This document shows, in pieces, positions 43,973 through 53,936 of a stretch of 64,000 bases of DNA. The stretch is taken from positions 1-64,000 of the forward strand of contig JAFGVM010000016.1 of assembly GCA_016937995.1 (NCBI GenBank). The letters run 5' to 3'. Each line of letters begins with the position of its first letter. Position 1 is the first letter of the stretch. A program made the translations under genes and the position numbers. The stretch is from Candidatus Delongbacteria bacterium (GTDB taxonomy: Bacteria > UBA4055). The notes beneath the pieces are model-generated. The model was not told where the DNA came from and ran no database searches. It worked only from the letters and a program-made list of their open reading frames with translations.

Positions 43973-44686
43973 ATGAGACTCGGAGTAAATGTTGATCATA
44001 TAGCAACTATCAGAGAAGCCAGAAAAACTTTTGAACCTGATCCAGTTGCTGCTGCTATCCTTGCTGACCTTGCCGGTGCCCACGGTATTGTATCTCATCT
44101 TAGAGAAGATCGAAGACATATTCATGATACTGACCTCAGAAGATTGAGAGAAACTATCAATAGTTTCCTGAACATGGAAATGGGTGCAACTGATGAGATG
44201 GTAAAGATCGCAATTAAAACAAAACCAGATATGGTAACTCTTGTTCCTGAAAAAAGAGAGGAATTAACCACTGAAGGCGGGCTTGATGTCATTAATCAAA
44301 AGGATCATCTTAAAGATGTTGTATTCCGATTGAAAGAAGCGGATATAAAAGTTTCCATTTTCATTGATCCTGATATACAGCAGATAAAAGAATGTTCCAG
44401 GATTGATGCTGATTATATTGAAATACATACCGGACATTATGCAAATGCACAAACTGACAGTGATCTTGTTGAGGAACTGGAAAGGATCAAAGAAGCTGCT
44501 ATATATGGTGAAAAATTAGGCTTAGGTATAAGTGCCGGTCATGGATTAAATTATCATAATGTAAAAGAAATTGTAGCTATTGAAGAGATCGAAGAATTGA
44601 ATATCGGACATTCAATTATAGCCAGAGCGAGTCTGGTAGGTATGGAAAAAGCTGTCAAAGATATGTTAAAATTAATGGAAAGATAA
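43973..44686 (+). CDS. pdxJ: Pyridoxine 5'-phosphate synthase
   Basis: TIM-barrel enzyme that forms pyridoxine phosphate from deoxyxylulose phosphate and aminoacetone phosphate in vitamin B6 synthesis. 237 residues. Signature segments: 'RLGVNVDHIATIREARKTFE', GAHGIVSHLREDRRHI, 'TLVPEKREELTTEGGLD', EIHTGHYA and GISAGHGLNY. I start at the ATG at 43973, seven bases behind GGAGG; a TTG at 43967 is less likely. A bidirectional terminator follows. Confidence 0.96.
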   Translation: MRLGVNVDHIATIREARKTFEPDPVAAAILADLAGAHGIVSHLREDRRHIHDTDLRRLRETINSFLNMEMGATDEMVKIAIKTKPDMVTLVPEKREELTTEGGLDVINQKDHLKDVVFRLKEADIKVSIFIDPDIQQIKECSRIDADYIEIHTGHYANAQTDSDLVEELERIKEAAIYGEKLGLGISAGHGLNYHNVKEIVAIEEIEELNIGHSIIARASLVGMEKAVKDMLKLMER

Positions 44687-44694
44687 GATTTAAT

Positions 44695-44726
44695 ACCGGG
44701 TATGTTTATCTACATACCCGGTTTTA
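44695..44726. terminator. Bidirectional terminator after pdxJ
   Basis: Stem ACCGGGTATGT/ACATACCCGGT with a 6-base loop and T-rich flank. It separates pdxJ from the convergent nuclease gene. Confidence 0.9.
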
Positions 44727-44730
44727 TATT

Positions 44731-45549
44731 TCATCGCCAGCCAACAAGAACCCTGTTCACACGTGATTCGAAATTATCTTCAAGACCATCTTCCAGTTCA
44801 GAGAAAAAATCTATCCCTGTGGCCTTTTCCACACTGTCAATACTGACAATGTATTCTTCCAGATTATAACTGCTGTTATCCTGATAGATCACAAAAGAAT
44901 TTGATATGAAACTATTCCCGTCATTTATAATAATGATCTTATAAAATGCATCAGGTATCTCAATCTTTTCTTTTATAAATGTGCTCTGATCATCATATAT
45001 CGTTCCTGCCAGAACCCACGATTCCCCATACTTTTCAGTCCATTTTCTCACTGCATTCTCAAGATTCAACCATGTTTTTCTGTTAAAATCAGGTTTCTGT
45101 GGAGCAATATTCGTTAAATAACAGGATTCTGATTCACATTGCAGATCTCTTCCCCTCATATCTGCCTGAGCTGCCAAATGACCTCTGTCATAGCCCGAAT
45201 TTGTATAATCTGAAGTTCTAACCCTGCTCCTGTCTTCAATAGTTGGATCTGATTTAAATTTCCTCTTATCTAAAAATTTTTTACCTGAAATATATTCTTT
45301 TGTGATATGGTAACTTACCCAGTCAGGATTTTTACGCTTTTCGTTATACCCGAGAACAAGACCTTTATATCTGTATATCTTATCATTTGAACTAACTGGA
45401 TAACCCCAGATTATATGTTCATTCTCTACTCCCGGAATAGGAAATTCACCACTGAGAGCTTTACTCATCTCTTTCTTGTAAACAATAAAATACCACAATG
45501 CGAAAGCAAGTATGAAAGCAAAGAATAAAGTTGTTTTGTTAATTTTCAT
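44731..45549 (-). CDS. Membrane-anchored DNA/RNA non-specific endonuclease
   Basis: 272 residues. An N-terminal hydrophobic segment (~8-24) serves as signal or anchor. The nuclease domain (~45-265) has the DRGHLA motif at 121-126 with general base His124 and the 'NIAPQKPDFNRKTWLNLE' helix with the metal-binding Asn. Such enzymes of the NucA/EndoG group degrade DNA and RNA in the periplasm or outside the cell, usually for nutrients. It stands 15 bases from glnA, on the same strand. Confidence 0.9.
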   Translation of the reverse strand: MKINKTTLFFAFILAFALWYFIVYKKEMSKALSGEFPIPGVENEHIIWGYPVSSNDKIYRYKGLVLGYNEKRKNPDWVSYHITKEYISGKKFLDKRKFKSDPTIEDRSRVRTSDYTNSGYDRGHLAAQADMRGRDLQCESESCYLTNIAPQKPDFNRKTWLNLENAVRKWTEKYGESWVLAGTIYDDQSTFIKEKIEIPDAFYKIIIINDGNSFISNSFVIYQDNSSYNLEEYIVSIDSVEKATGIDFFSELEDGLEDNFESRVNRVLVGWR

Positions 45550-45564
45550 AAAATTATTTTATTA

Positions 45565-46887
45565 CTAATACAGTGTTATATAATTGTCTATTTCCCACTT
45601 ATGTACCTGGGAAGAATATTTTTGCCATTCTTTCTCTTTTGCATCAATGAACTGCTTTGCAATATGCTTACCAAGACCATCAAGTATTACAGGATCTCTT
45701 TTTAAGTAATGTAATGCCTGGCTAAGGGTTGCTGGAAGTTTGCCGATCTTAAATTTTTCTTTCTCCTTTTCTGAAAAATCAAAAATATTTCCAACTACAG
45801 CATCAGGTGGATTGATCTTATTTTTGATACCGTCTAAACCTGCTTTCAAACAAGCTGCGATCGCGAGATAAGGATTTGCTGATGGATCAGGAACTCTGAA
45901 CTCAATTCTTGTAGAACTGCCTCTTTTATCAGGTATCCTGATCAAAGGACTTCTATTCTTTAACGACCATGCAATATTTACCGGGGCTTCATATCCGGGC
46001 AGTAATCTTTTATACGAATTTACAAGAGGATTTGTAATTGCAACAATAGCTTTAGCATGTTCAAGAATACCACCGATATAGTATAACGCTGTCTGGCTTA
46101 ACTGATATTTACGTTTTGGATCATAAAAAGCATTCTTACCATTCTTGAATAATGATTGGTTCAAGTGCATCCCCGAACCATTGATTCCATAAACAGGCTT
46201 AGGCAGAAAAGTAGCTAATAAACCGAACTGTTTAGCTACTTTTCGTACAATAAAGGTAAATGCTGTAATATTATCAGCTGTTTTGAGAGCACAGTCATAT
46301 TTAAAATCAATTTCATGCTGACCGGCAGCTACTTCGTGATGTGAAGCTTCAATTTCGAATCCAAGGTTTTGTAATAATATAACTATTTCTTTTCTTACAT
46401 CATCACCTTTATCTAATGGAGCAAGATCAAAATATCCTGCGTTATCGTGTATATCTAAAGATGTCTCCCCTTTCTCATCTAAGTTGAAGAGAAAAAATTC
46501 AGGTTCAGGTCCAACATACATTTCAAATCCCATATCTTTTGCCTCACGAACAACTTTTTTCAAAGCATATCTTGGACAACCCTCAAATGGTCTCTCATCA
46601 GTAGTGTATACGTCACAAAGCAACCTTGCAGTTTTATTCCGGTCACCACCCCATGGAAAAATAAAGAAAGTGCTCGGATCAGGTTTTAATAACATATCGG
46701 ATTCTTCGATCCTTGTAAAACCGTCAATTGAAGAACCATCAAACATTATTTCACCGTTCAAAGCTTTTTGGAACTGACTTTTTGGTACTTCTACATTTTT
46801 TTGAATACCAAGTATATCAATGAATTGCAGTCTTAAAAATTCTACATTTTCTTTTGACAATTTTTCTAATACCTGTTTTTTGTTCAT
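45565..46887 (-). CDS. glnA: Glutamine synthetase type I (alpha subgroup)
   Basis: 440 residues; makes glutamine from glutamate and ammonia. 'MFDGSSIDGFTRIEESDM', GPEPEFF (126-132), 'PVYGINGSGMHLNQS' and NPLVNSYKRLLPGYEAP are the usual active-site segments. Where adenylylated forms carry a Tyr there is Phe369 (GNIFDFSEKE), and the length and the end DNYITLY match the GSI-alpha (Bacillus-like) type, so control by adenylylation is unlikely; feedback control is inference. AAGGAG precedes the ATG. Confidence 0.96.
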   Translation of the reverse strand: MNKKQVLEKLSKENVEFLRLQFIDILGIQKNVEVPKSQFQKALNGEIMFDGSSIDGFTRIEESDMLLKPDPSTFFIFPWGGDRNKTARLLCDVYTTDERPFEGCPRYALKKVVREAKDMGFEMYVGPEPEFFLFNLDEKGETSLDIHDNAGYFDLAPLDKGDDVRKEIVILLQNLGFEIEASHHEVAAGQHEIDFKYDCALKTADNITAFTFIVRKVAKQFGLLATFLPKPVYGINGSGMHLNQSLFKNGKNAFYDPKRKYQLSQTALYYIGGILEHAKAIVAITNPLVNSYKRLLPGYEAPVNIAWSLKNRSPLIRIPDKRGSSTRIEFRVPDPSANPYLAIAACLKAGLDGIKNKINPPDAVVGNIFDFSEKEKEKFKIGKLPATLSQALHYLKRDPVILDGLGKHIAKQFIDAKEKEWQKYSSQVHKWEIDNYITLY

Positions 46888-46899
46888 GATCAGCTCCTT

Positions 46900-48030
46900 T
46901 TATATAATTTTCATTAATTCATATACAAATATTTTCATCCATTTTCTTCCTGACTGATAAGATTGGATCCTGTCTGAATTTACTTTAATTATCTTAAAAT
47001 TATGGTCAGCGATATTTTTTTCAAAATTTTCGATAGCTTTTTCCCCGCTGTTATCTGAGAATCCAAGTAATATTCTCCCGTTATCCTTTAGATGATCACC
47101 TGACTGTAACAGGAATTCAACCAACAAAGTTTGATCTTTATCATTTAAAGCTAGTTCACTTCTATTATTTGCACGTGCATCGATCCATGGTGGATTAAAT
47201 ACTATCAAATCGAAATTCTTATCAATGTTGTTGAAAAGATAACCCGGATTAAGATTAATTAATTTATTTTTCCCTTCTTTATCATCTTGTAATTTTCTAA
47301 GATTTAGTTCTGAAGATGCAATAGATTCCGGCAAAATGTCAGTAAAATATATTTCCGATCTAACCAGTTGATCATATAAAATATATGATAATACACCTGA
47401 ACCACAACCCATATCAAGAACCGATAGATTACATTTTTTTGAAACTCCGGATATAGATTTTTTAAAAAGATTATAGGTTTCCTGAGATTTTGGAAGAAGA
47501 ACATTTATTCCGGTTCTAAATTCATTTCCAACCGCTTCTACAAATATACTTTCTGAGAGTTTATTTTGTAGGTCACGATAGAACTTAAATGGGATAATAA
47601 AATTTTTATCATTATGCTTAATTGTAGAACCGCAAAAATAAATCAGGTCATTGATCTCTGTTCCATCATCGTAAGTGATGATCTTTTCATTTTTACCGAC
47701 TATCAGAATATGATTCAAGACATTCTTCTTTTTTGTTTCGAAGAGATATTTCTTATTCCTGTTGTTGTCTTTTGATTTTATTTCTGATCTTTGATCGTGA
47801 GAAATAAACTCATCTATCTTTCTTTCTACAAAATCATATAATTTTATTATGTCTTTTTGAGAGGCTTGTTCAATTAATATAAAATGTCCGTTCTTAATTT
47901 CTTTCGAAATTTTGTTCAAATTTTGAATACTTTTATCATTATATATCTTGAGTGAAGTAGAGTCACTGATGAATTCTTTAAATAGATCAGGTACAATTAT
48001 CTCTTTGCCGTTTTTTAGAGAAACAATCAC
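46900..48030 (-). CDS. Class I methyltransferase with NPPW motif
   Basis: 376 residues. The SAM-binding motif VLDMGCGSGVLSY lies at 204-216 and the catalytic-type NPPW at 279-282 (LIVFNPPWIDAR), as in HemK/RlmG-like N-methyltransferases acting on glutamine or a base. The N-terminal ~190 residues are not recognised; the layout, N-terminal domain plus C-terminal methyltransferase, is like RlmG/RsmC. Target unknown. It is followed by glnA after 12 bases and may share its transcript. Confidence 0.75.
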   Translation of the reverse strand: MIVSLKNGKEIIVPDLFKEFISDSTSLKIYNDKSIQNLNKISKEIKNGHFILIEQASQKDIIKLYDFVERKIDEFISHDQRSEIKSKDNNRNKKYLFETKKKNVLNHILIVGKNEKIITYDDGTEINDLIYFCGSTIKHNDKNFIIPFKFYRDLQNKLSESIFVEAVGNEFRTGINVLLPKSQETYNLFKKSISGVSKKCNLSVLDMGCGSGVLSYILYDQLVRSEIYFTDILPESIASSELNLRKLQDDKEGKNKLINLNPGYLFNNIDKNFDLIVFNPPWIDARANNRSELALNDKDQTLLVEFLLQSGDHLKDNGRILLGFSDNSGEKAIENFEKNIADHNFKIIKVNSDRIQSYQSGRKWMKIFVYELMKII

Positions 48031-48113
48031 CTTAATTTTCTTGTTGAATATTAATCCTTAATCATCAAAATATAAACATTTTCAAAAATGAAAACAATAC
48101 AAATAAACTTCTT

Positions 48114-48641
48114 TTATTTCTTGTACTTGATCACTCCTTCAATCAAAAGTATTTCACCGAAATAAATTCGGTGATAATCATTTGCATTATAATTTTCATC
48201 TATTTTATTGTCTAAAAAATTCTTTGGTCTAATATCATCCCAATAGATCTTTTTACATTCTATGATCAATTCTGCTTCATCAAATCCTGGAGAAGATATT
48301 TTTTTCGAAGAAATGACTGTAAGTTCAGATTTGTTGATTTTATTTTCGTCTTTTCCACTCACAGTTCCAAGATATTTAAGTTTGTCATTATACTTATCAG
48401 GAAAAGCTGTTAATGTAAATGAATCATATTTTTCCATGTATTTAAAAGTATGTCTTGTAGGTCTTACTACGACCTGAACGAATGGTTTGTTCCACATAAC
48501 CCCGATGCTTCCCCATCCCACTGTCATAGTATTATAATCTGCGGATTCATAACTCCCTGATGTTAGCAGCATCCATTTCTTTGACCATAATTTTATAAGA
48601 TCTGAATTGAAATCATTCGGCTCAATTATAATTCTTTCCAT
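48114..48641 (-). CDS. Flavin reductase-like, FMN-binding split-barrel protein
   Basis: 175 residues. 'KKWMLLTSGSYESADYNTMT', 'VGWGSIGVMWNKPFVQVVVR' and 'PTRHTFKYMEKYDSFTLTAF' match the FMN-binding split barrel of flavin reductase-like proteins. Substrate unknown. The ATG at 48641 lies six bases behind GGAG, so I prefer it to the GTG at 48653. Confidence 0.85.
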   Translation of the reverse strand: MERIIIEPNDFNSDLIKLWSKKWMLLTSGSYESADYNTMTVGWGSIGVMWNKPFVQVVVRPTRHTFKYMEKYDSFTLTAFPDKYNDKLKYLGTVSGKDENKINKSELTVISSKKISSPGFDEAELIIECKKIYWDDIRPKNFLDNKIDENYNANDYHRIYFGEILLIEGVIKYKK

Positions 48642-48725
48642 TTTCATCTCCACTTTTTATATTATACAAAATATAGTAAGAAGTTGAGGTAAAGTAAACG
48701 ATATATAACATAAATGGGATCACAG

Positions 48726-49163
48726 ATGAAAATTATAGCTCAGAGAGTATCAACTTCAAAAGTAATAGTTAATGGTGTAATAATTTCAGATTTAGGATAC
48801 GGTCTTCTTTTATATGTTGGATTTTCAAAAACTGATACCATGAAAGATGTTGAATTCCTGGCCGATAGAATATTAAATCTCAGAATTTTTGAAGATGAGA
48901 CAGGTAAAATGAACTTATCAGTAAATGAAGTAAATGGTCAAATAAATATTATTTCTCAATTCACATTATATGCAGATACAAAAAAAGGAAGAAGACCTGG
49001 ATTTTCTGATGCAATGGAACCTGAAAAAGCAAAAGAACTTTATGAATATTTTATCAAATTATTAAAATTTTCCAAGCTGATTGTGGGTGAGGGTTCTTTC
49101 GGTGATTTTATGAAAATAGAATCTACAAACGAAGGTCCCGCTACTTTTATACTTGAAAAATAA
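48726..49163 (+). CDS. dtd: D-aminoacyl-tRNA deacylase
   Basis: 145 residues. Removes D-amino acids (and glycine) wrongly attached to tRNA. The active-site motifs SQFTLYA and 'GRRPGFSDAMEP', and the C-terminal NEGPATFILEK, in place of the usual N-x-GPVT, are present. The natural start MKIIAQRV is at 48726; an ATG at 48714 adds four residues without a better site. It is divergent from the flavin reductase gene. Confidence 0.94.
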   Translation: MKIIAQRVSTSKVIVNGVIISDLGYGLLLYVGFSKTDTMKDVEFLADRILNLRIFEDETGKMNLSVNEVNGQINIISQFTLYADTKKGRRPGFSDAMEPEKAKELYEYFIKLLKFSKLIVGEGSFGDFMKIESTNEGPATFILEK

Positions 49164-49283
49164 AATTGATTTTAATTTTCGGAATATCTTAATAATTTTT
49201 TAGTCTATTGACTTTAAGATATCCATCGATTATCTTTTTAATAAATTTGATGCAGTATAAAAATGAATAGATAGGAATCAATC

Positions 49284-49919
49284 ATGATATTTGATGCAAT
49301 ATTAATTATCCTTTTATATATGTCCTTAAAAAAAGCCGGTGAAAAAGGATGTACTGATGATTTAAACTTTTCTTTAGCATTTTTAATTTCTGTACGCTTT
49401 GCTGGTTCTTTTTATACTACACTGAGTGGTATTTTACAAAATTTTATCACAGCTTCTGAAAATATAACAATTTATGCTTCATATGTGATCTTATTAGCTG
49501 TTGTTTTGTATTTTTATAATATCATTTTAGGCAAAAATATTATTGAATTCGGGAAAAAAATTCCAAAAAAAACCGGAACTTTATTAACTTATATTTTTTC
49601 TGTATTCAAAACAGTTATCATTTATTCAGTGATATTCTCGTTCCTGTATACTATTCCTCTTATACAATCTATAAAAGAGAAAAATCCCATCCTTATTAAA
49701 CCTTTTTCATACCAACTGACTTATGGTGTGATCGGACATAATAGTGAACAGGTTCTGAGTAGATTAAGAACAAATCTTCTTGAGTTAAATCTTGGTTTTT
49801 TTGAAAAACAAAAGGAAATTCATAAAAAAGGAGCCAATAAATCTTTAGATGCAGTTAAACACCATCAGGATTTAAAAGATTTTGTTAAAGATGATGATAA
49901 AAAGGAAAAAGAAGAATAA
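49284..49919 (+). CDS. CvpA-like membrane protein
   Basis: 211 residues with four hydrophobic segments in the first ~145 and a charged tail. The start 'MIFDAILIILLYMSLKKAGEKGCTDD' layout, then a glycine-poor second helix, resembles CvpA/colicin V production proteins, but the match is weak by eye. The role of CvpA in other bacteria is in envelope homeostasis. Its stop lies one base before the end of the convergent histidine kinase gene. Confidence 0.55.
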   Translation: MIFDAILIILLYMSLKKAGEKGCTDDLNFSLAFLISVRFAGSFYTTLSGILQNFITASENITIYASYVILLAVVLYFYNIILGKNIIEFGKKIPKKTGTLLTYIFSVFKTVIIYSVIFSFLYTIPLIQSIKEKNPILIKPFSYQLTYGVIGHNSEQVLSRLRTNLLELNLGFFEKQKEIHKKGANKSLDAVKHHQDLKDFVKDDDKKEKEE

Positions 49920-49920
49920 T

Positions 49921-52209
49921 TTAGAATTTTAAAGGTATTGAAATTGTAAACTTACTACCCTTACCATATTTACTTTCAATCCATATCTTCCCATTATGTT
50001 TTTTTACAAATTCTTCACAAAGTAACAAACCTATTCCCGTACCTTTTTCATTCGATGTGCCCATAGTTACAAAATGCTTATCCATTGAAAACAATTTCTT
50101 TTGATCTTTTTTCTTTATTCCAACTCCATCATCATGTACAGAGATAGTTGTACCCTGTTTATTCTTTGAAGATGAAATTGTTATATTACCGTCTTTATTA
50201 GTGAATTTTATAGAATTTGTTATCAAATTTCGCAATACAGTTCTAATCATATTTTTATCAGCATATATTCCGAGATTTTTTTTCATTTTGATCTTCATTG
50301 AAATATTTTTCATTTTCGCGCTTTGATTCAACAATAAAAATGTGGACTCAACAATTTCATATAAATTGAAATTTACGGGTTGAAACTGTTTTTTCCCACT
50401 TTGACTTCTTGACCATTCAAGTAAATTCTCTATTAGCTTTAAAATATGTTTTGACGATAATCTTATAGTACTGATATATTCTACTCTTTTGGTCTCGGAT
50501 AATTCTTTATAATAACTGGCTAGAATTTCCGATGTAGTATATAGTATTGAAAAAGGATTTTTTAGATCATGTGCTAAAATATTAAAAAACCTGTCTTTTG
50601 AAGCATTTATTCTTTGCAATTCCTTTCTGGAATCCCTCAATTTCTCATTTGATTCTATCAGTTGAATATTTTTCAATTTATATATTTCATTTTCTTTTTC
50701 TTTTTTCTCATTTTCATGTTTTAAGTACATATTAAATATCTCATTTTGCTTTTGAATATTTAATATTTCGTCATGAATATTTATAAATTTTTTATAACAT
50801 TCTAACGATTTTTTGTATTTTCTCTGATCAGAATATATTTGGGACATTAGTTCATAATCATCCTGCAATACGTCTTTATGATCATATTTTTTAGCAATAT
50901 TAAAACTCTTTTTTGAATACTCTTCTGCGTGTTTATAATCGTTTATTGTAAAATATAGTTTCGCTATGTTTATATAGGTTGTTGACAAACTTTTCTTTTC
51001 ACCAAGTTCTTCAATTATTTTCATTGATTTATGCAGATGTTCTAAAGCTTTATCATGATCATTTAGTTTAAGATAAAGCATTCCAATACTTTTAAGAGTT
51101 TCAGCAACTCCAGTTCTATCAGCATCTTTAGTCCTAATATTTAAAGATTTTTTGTAATAATCCAAAGCCTTTTTAAAATCTTTCTTATTTTGATAAATAT
51201 TCCCAAGGTTGTTATAAGAATCAGATATCCCTCTTCTGCTATTCATTTTTATTCTAAGATCGATTGCATTGCTTTCATACTCAAGAGCTTTATCGTAATC
51301 TACAAGTTTATTAAACACGCTCCCAATATTACTTAGCGAATTGGCAATAGTAAGCAAATTATTAGATCTCTCTTTAATTTTGAGAGATTTAAACTGATAT
51401 TTAAGAGCTTCAGAGTATAGTGCCATATCATAGTAAACTAATCCCAGATTATTTAAAACAAATGAAGATTCTTTGATTAATTTTAAATCTTCAAATATCT
51501 TTAAAGCTTGATGACCAGTCTCCAATGCTTTCTTGAATTCACCTTTCTTATGATAAACAACCATCAAATTATTTAAAGATGAACAAATCGATTTTTTAGA
51601 TTCTTTATTCTTTTTTTTCAATTCGAAAGAATCATTCAGATATTTCAAAGCTTTTTTGTATTCACTTTGATAATAATAATTTAGACCGATCCTATTTAAA
51701 GTTTGGGTTATTCCTTTGGATAATTTAAGCTCTTCTCGAATTTTAAGAGCTTTTTTTAAGTATTTCATACTATCATTGTAATTTTCAATGGAAGCATAAG
51801 AATAGCCTATCGAATGATATAATATCGACAATACTCTCTTGTTACTTTTAGGTGTGATCTTTAAAGCTTGTAGAAAATAATCCAATGCCGATAAGAAATC
51901 ATATTGCTCAATCTTAAGTAAACCAAGATTCTTAAGCAACCCAGGTTCTTTTAGTTTAAGGTCTTCTTTTTTAATAATATTTAAAGCTTTAATATAATGT
52001 TTTTCTGCTTCAGCATAATTTTTCTGCTCAAAATAAATGCCACCATAATTTATCAATGACACAGCTTCATCGTGCTTATTTTTATTTTGAATACTTAATT
52101 TTAAAGTATTTTGAATTTCTTGAATTGATTTATCATACTTATGTTCAAAATAATTTTCTTGAGTATCAAATTTATTTTTGTTTTTCAAATTCATAATCTG
52201 ATCTATCAA
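49921..52209 (-). CDS. TPR-repeat sensor histidine kinase
   Basis: 762 residues with no membrane segment. About eleven TPR units fill ~45-480 ('SYNNLGNIYQNKKDFKKALD' is the clearest), a coiled coil follows (~485-540), then HisKA with His547 (FFNILAHDLKNPF), N-box Asn661/Asn665 (RNLITNSIKF), and ATP motifs DDGVG (693-697) and GTGIG (723-727). It should autophosphorylate in answer to a protein ligand of the TPRs; no receiver domain or response regulator gene is nearby. The TTG start at 52209 overlaps the stop of the GGDEF gene (TTGA); an ATG at 52194 is the alternative. Confidence 0.9.
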   Translation of the reverse strand: MIDQIMNLKNKNKFDTQENYFEHKYDKSIQEIQNTLKLSIQNKNKHDEAVSLINYGGIYFEQKNYAEAEKHYIKALNIIKKEDLKLKEPGLLKNLGLLKIEQYDFLSALDYFLQALKITPKSNKRVLSILYHSIGYSYASIENYNDSMKYLKKALKIREELKLSKGITQTLNRIGLNYYYQSEYKKALKYLNDSFELKKKNKESKKSICSSLNNLMVVYHKKGEFKKALETGHQALKIFEDLKLIKESSFVLNNLGLVYYDMALYSEALKYQFKSLKIKERSNNLLTIANSLSNIGSVFNKLVDYDKALEYESNAIDLRIKMNSRRGISDSYNNLGNIYQNKKDFKKALDYYKKSLNIRTKDADRTGVAETLKSIGMLYLKLNDHDKALEHLHKSMKIIEELGEKKSLSTTYINIAKLYFTINDYKHAEEYSKKSFNIAKKYDHKDVLQDDYELMSQIYSDQRKYKKSLECYKKFINIHDEILNIQKQNEIFNMYLKHENEKKEKENEIYKLKNIQLIESNEKLRDSRKELQRINASKDRFFNILAHDLKNPFSILYTTSEILASYYKELSETKRVEYISTIRLSSKHILKLIENLLEWSRSQSGKKQFQPVNFNLYEIVESTFLLLNQSAKMKNISMKIKMKKNLGIYADKNMIRTVLRNLITNSIKFTNKDGNITISSSKNKQGTTISVHDDGVGIKKKDQKKLFSMDKHFVTMGTSNEKGTGIGLLLCEEFVKKHNGKIWIESKYGKGSKFTISIPLKF

Positions 52210-53900
52210 ATATCTTCACTGGATTTTACACAATTCTTACCTGTGTTCTTTCCATAATACAATGCTTCGTCTGCCTTATTAATACTATAATCGATGTCCA
52301 TGATCCTGTCGTAGACATGTACTCCGAATGTCATTGTTATCTTCAACTTAATATCACGATAATAAAATATCTCATTCTCAATTTTTTTTCTTATTTTTTC
52401 TGCTACCAGCATTCCACCTTCAAGACTTGTTTTTGGCATGAGGAAAATAAATTCTTCTCCACCCCAGCGACCTATATTATCCTGCTTTCTTAAAACTGAT
52501 CTCATCAAATTGGCTAAATTAACCAGTACAAAATCTCCGCAGTCATGTCCGTAGTTATCGTTGAACCCTTTAAAATTATCTATATCAGATATCATTACTA
52601 CAAATGACTCATTACTTCTTTCATATTTAAGGGCTTCATATTTTATTTTATCCAAAATATCTCTACGGTTCGATAATCTTGTCAAAGGATCTGTTCTGGC
52701 CAAAATATCCAGTTTTAAATAAGCTTCAGTAAGCTCTTTATTCTTTTTGTTTATTGTATCGTTAGCTCTTGTTAGATCCTTAATATATTTTGCAAGCTCA
52801 ACATTTTTTAATCTATAAATTTCAGCTTCTTTTTCCTTTTGTTCAGAAATATATTTTGACTGTATTTCCGCTATATTACCTGATAATTCACCATAAACTG
52901 ATTCATTGATTTTTGAATATTCTTTTAAACTCTCATAAGCTTTTTTATATTCTTTCATTTGTGAGTACAACTCAGCAAATATTTCATAACTTTCCTGTAT
53001 AACATCTTTGGAACCTATTTCTTTAGATTGCTCTAAAGCTATCTTTAGATATTTTTCGGCTTTTTTATAATCTTTAAGTTTCATATATGTTCTGGCTGTT
53101 TCATTAGAAGTATTAGCATGGTTATACTTCATATTCAGATCTTCAGAAATTTTTAAAGCTTTCAAAAAATTTTCCAAAGCAGTTTTATTGTCACCTTTAT
53201 CTCTATAGATTATACCAAGATTATTATAAATTGAAGTATGTTCCTTTATATTATCGGTCTTGTCATACAATTCCTTTGCTTTGAAATAATAATCTAATGC
53301 TTTATCATAATCTAGCAAAGCGGAGAATAGATTGCCTATATTATTGTATGATTTAGCTATAGCAACATCATCTTTCAATTGTTTTCTGATCTTAAGTGAT
53401 CTTTGATAGTGCTCAAGTGCTTTATTATAGTTTTTTAGTCTGTAGTAAATATTACCGATAGTGTTGAGAGAATCAGATATTCCCTTTTTATCACTGATCT
53501 CTTCTCTGATTTTCAACGACTTTAGATAGTACTCCAAAGCTTGATCATAATTACTCAATCTGAAATTAACTTCACCGATATGGTTAAGAAAATTAGCCTG
53601 TTTTTTATCGTTTTTATTATTTTTAGATAATTCCAAACCCGTTTGATAATATATCAGAGCTTTATCATACTCACTTTTTTCTCGGTATATATCACCTATC
53701 TTAACATAGATATCTGACTTTTTTACTTTGGTCAATATTTTATGACTAAGTTCAAGTGCCTGAAGATTATAATCAAGACATTTATCAAGTGAAATATTCT
53801 GATAAATATCTGCAAGCTTATTTAGTATATCATATTTTTCTTTGCCTGAAGTTTTGCTTAAAAATTCCTCCAGCTCAGTAACTTCTTTCATACTGTTCAC
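52206..53900 (-). CDS. TPR-repeat diguanylate cyclase (GGDEF)
   Basis: 564 residues, cytoplasmic. About seven TPR units (~25-335), a coiled coil (~340-395), then a GGDEF domain with Asp439 (ISDIDNFKGFND), the active-site motif GGEEF (480-484) and the inhibitory site RxxD at 471-474 (RKQDNIGRWGG). It should make cyclic di-GMP and be subject to product inhibition. It ends in TGA, sharing bases with the start of the TPR kinase, so the two are made together. Their TPR arrays and the 'EKEAEIYRLKN' linker are alike, pointing to duplication with exchange of output domain. Confidence 0.92.
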   Translation of the reverse strand: MNSMKEVTELEEFLSKTSGKEKYDILNKLADIYQNISLDKCLDYNLQALELSHKILTKVKKSDIYVKIGDIYREKSEYDKALIYYQTGLELSKNNKNDKKQANFLNHIGEVNFRLSNYDQALEYYLKSLKIREEISDKKGISDSLNTIGNIYYRLKNYNKALEHYQRSLKIRKQLKDDVAIAKSYNNIGNLFSALLDYDKALDYYFKAKELYDKTDNIKEHTSIYNNLGIIYRDKGDNKTALENFLKALKISEDLNMKYNHANTSNETARTYMKLKDYKKAEKYLKIALEQSKEIGSKDVIQESYEIFAELYSQMKEYKKAYESLKEYSKINESVYGELSGNIAEIQSKYISEQKEKEAEIYRLKNVELAKYIKDLTRANDTINKKNKELTEAYLKLDILARTDPLTRLSNRRDILDKIKYEALKYERSNESFVVMISDIDNFKGFNDNYGHDCGDFVLVNLANLMRSVLRKQDNIGRWGGEEFIFLMPKTSLEGGMLVAEKIRKKIENEIFYYRDIKLKITMTFGVHVYDRIMDIDYSINKADEALYYGKNTGKNCVKSSEDI

Positions 53901-53936
53901 CTCTGCAATATTCTTTTAATATTTTTGAATACAATA

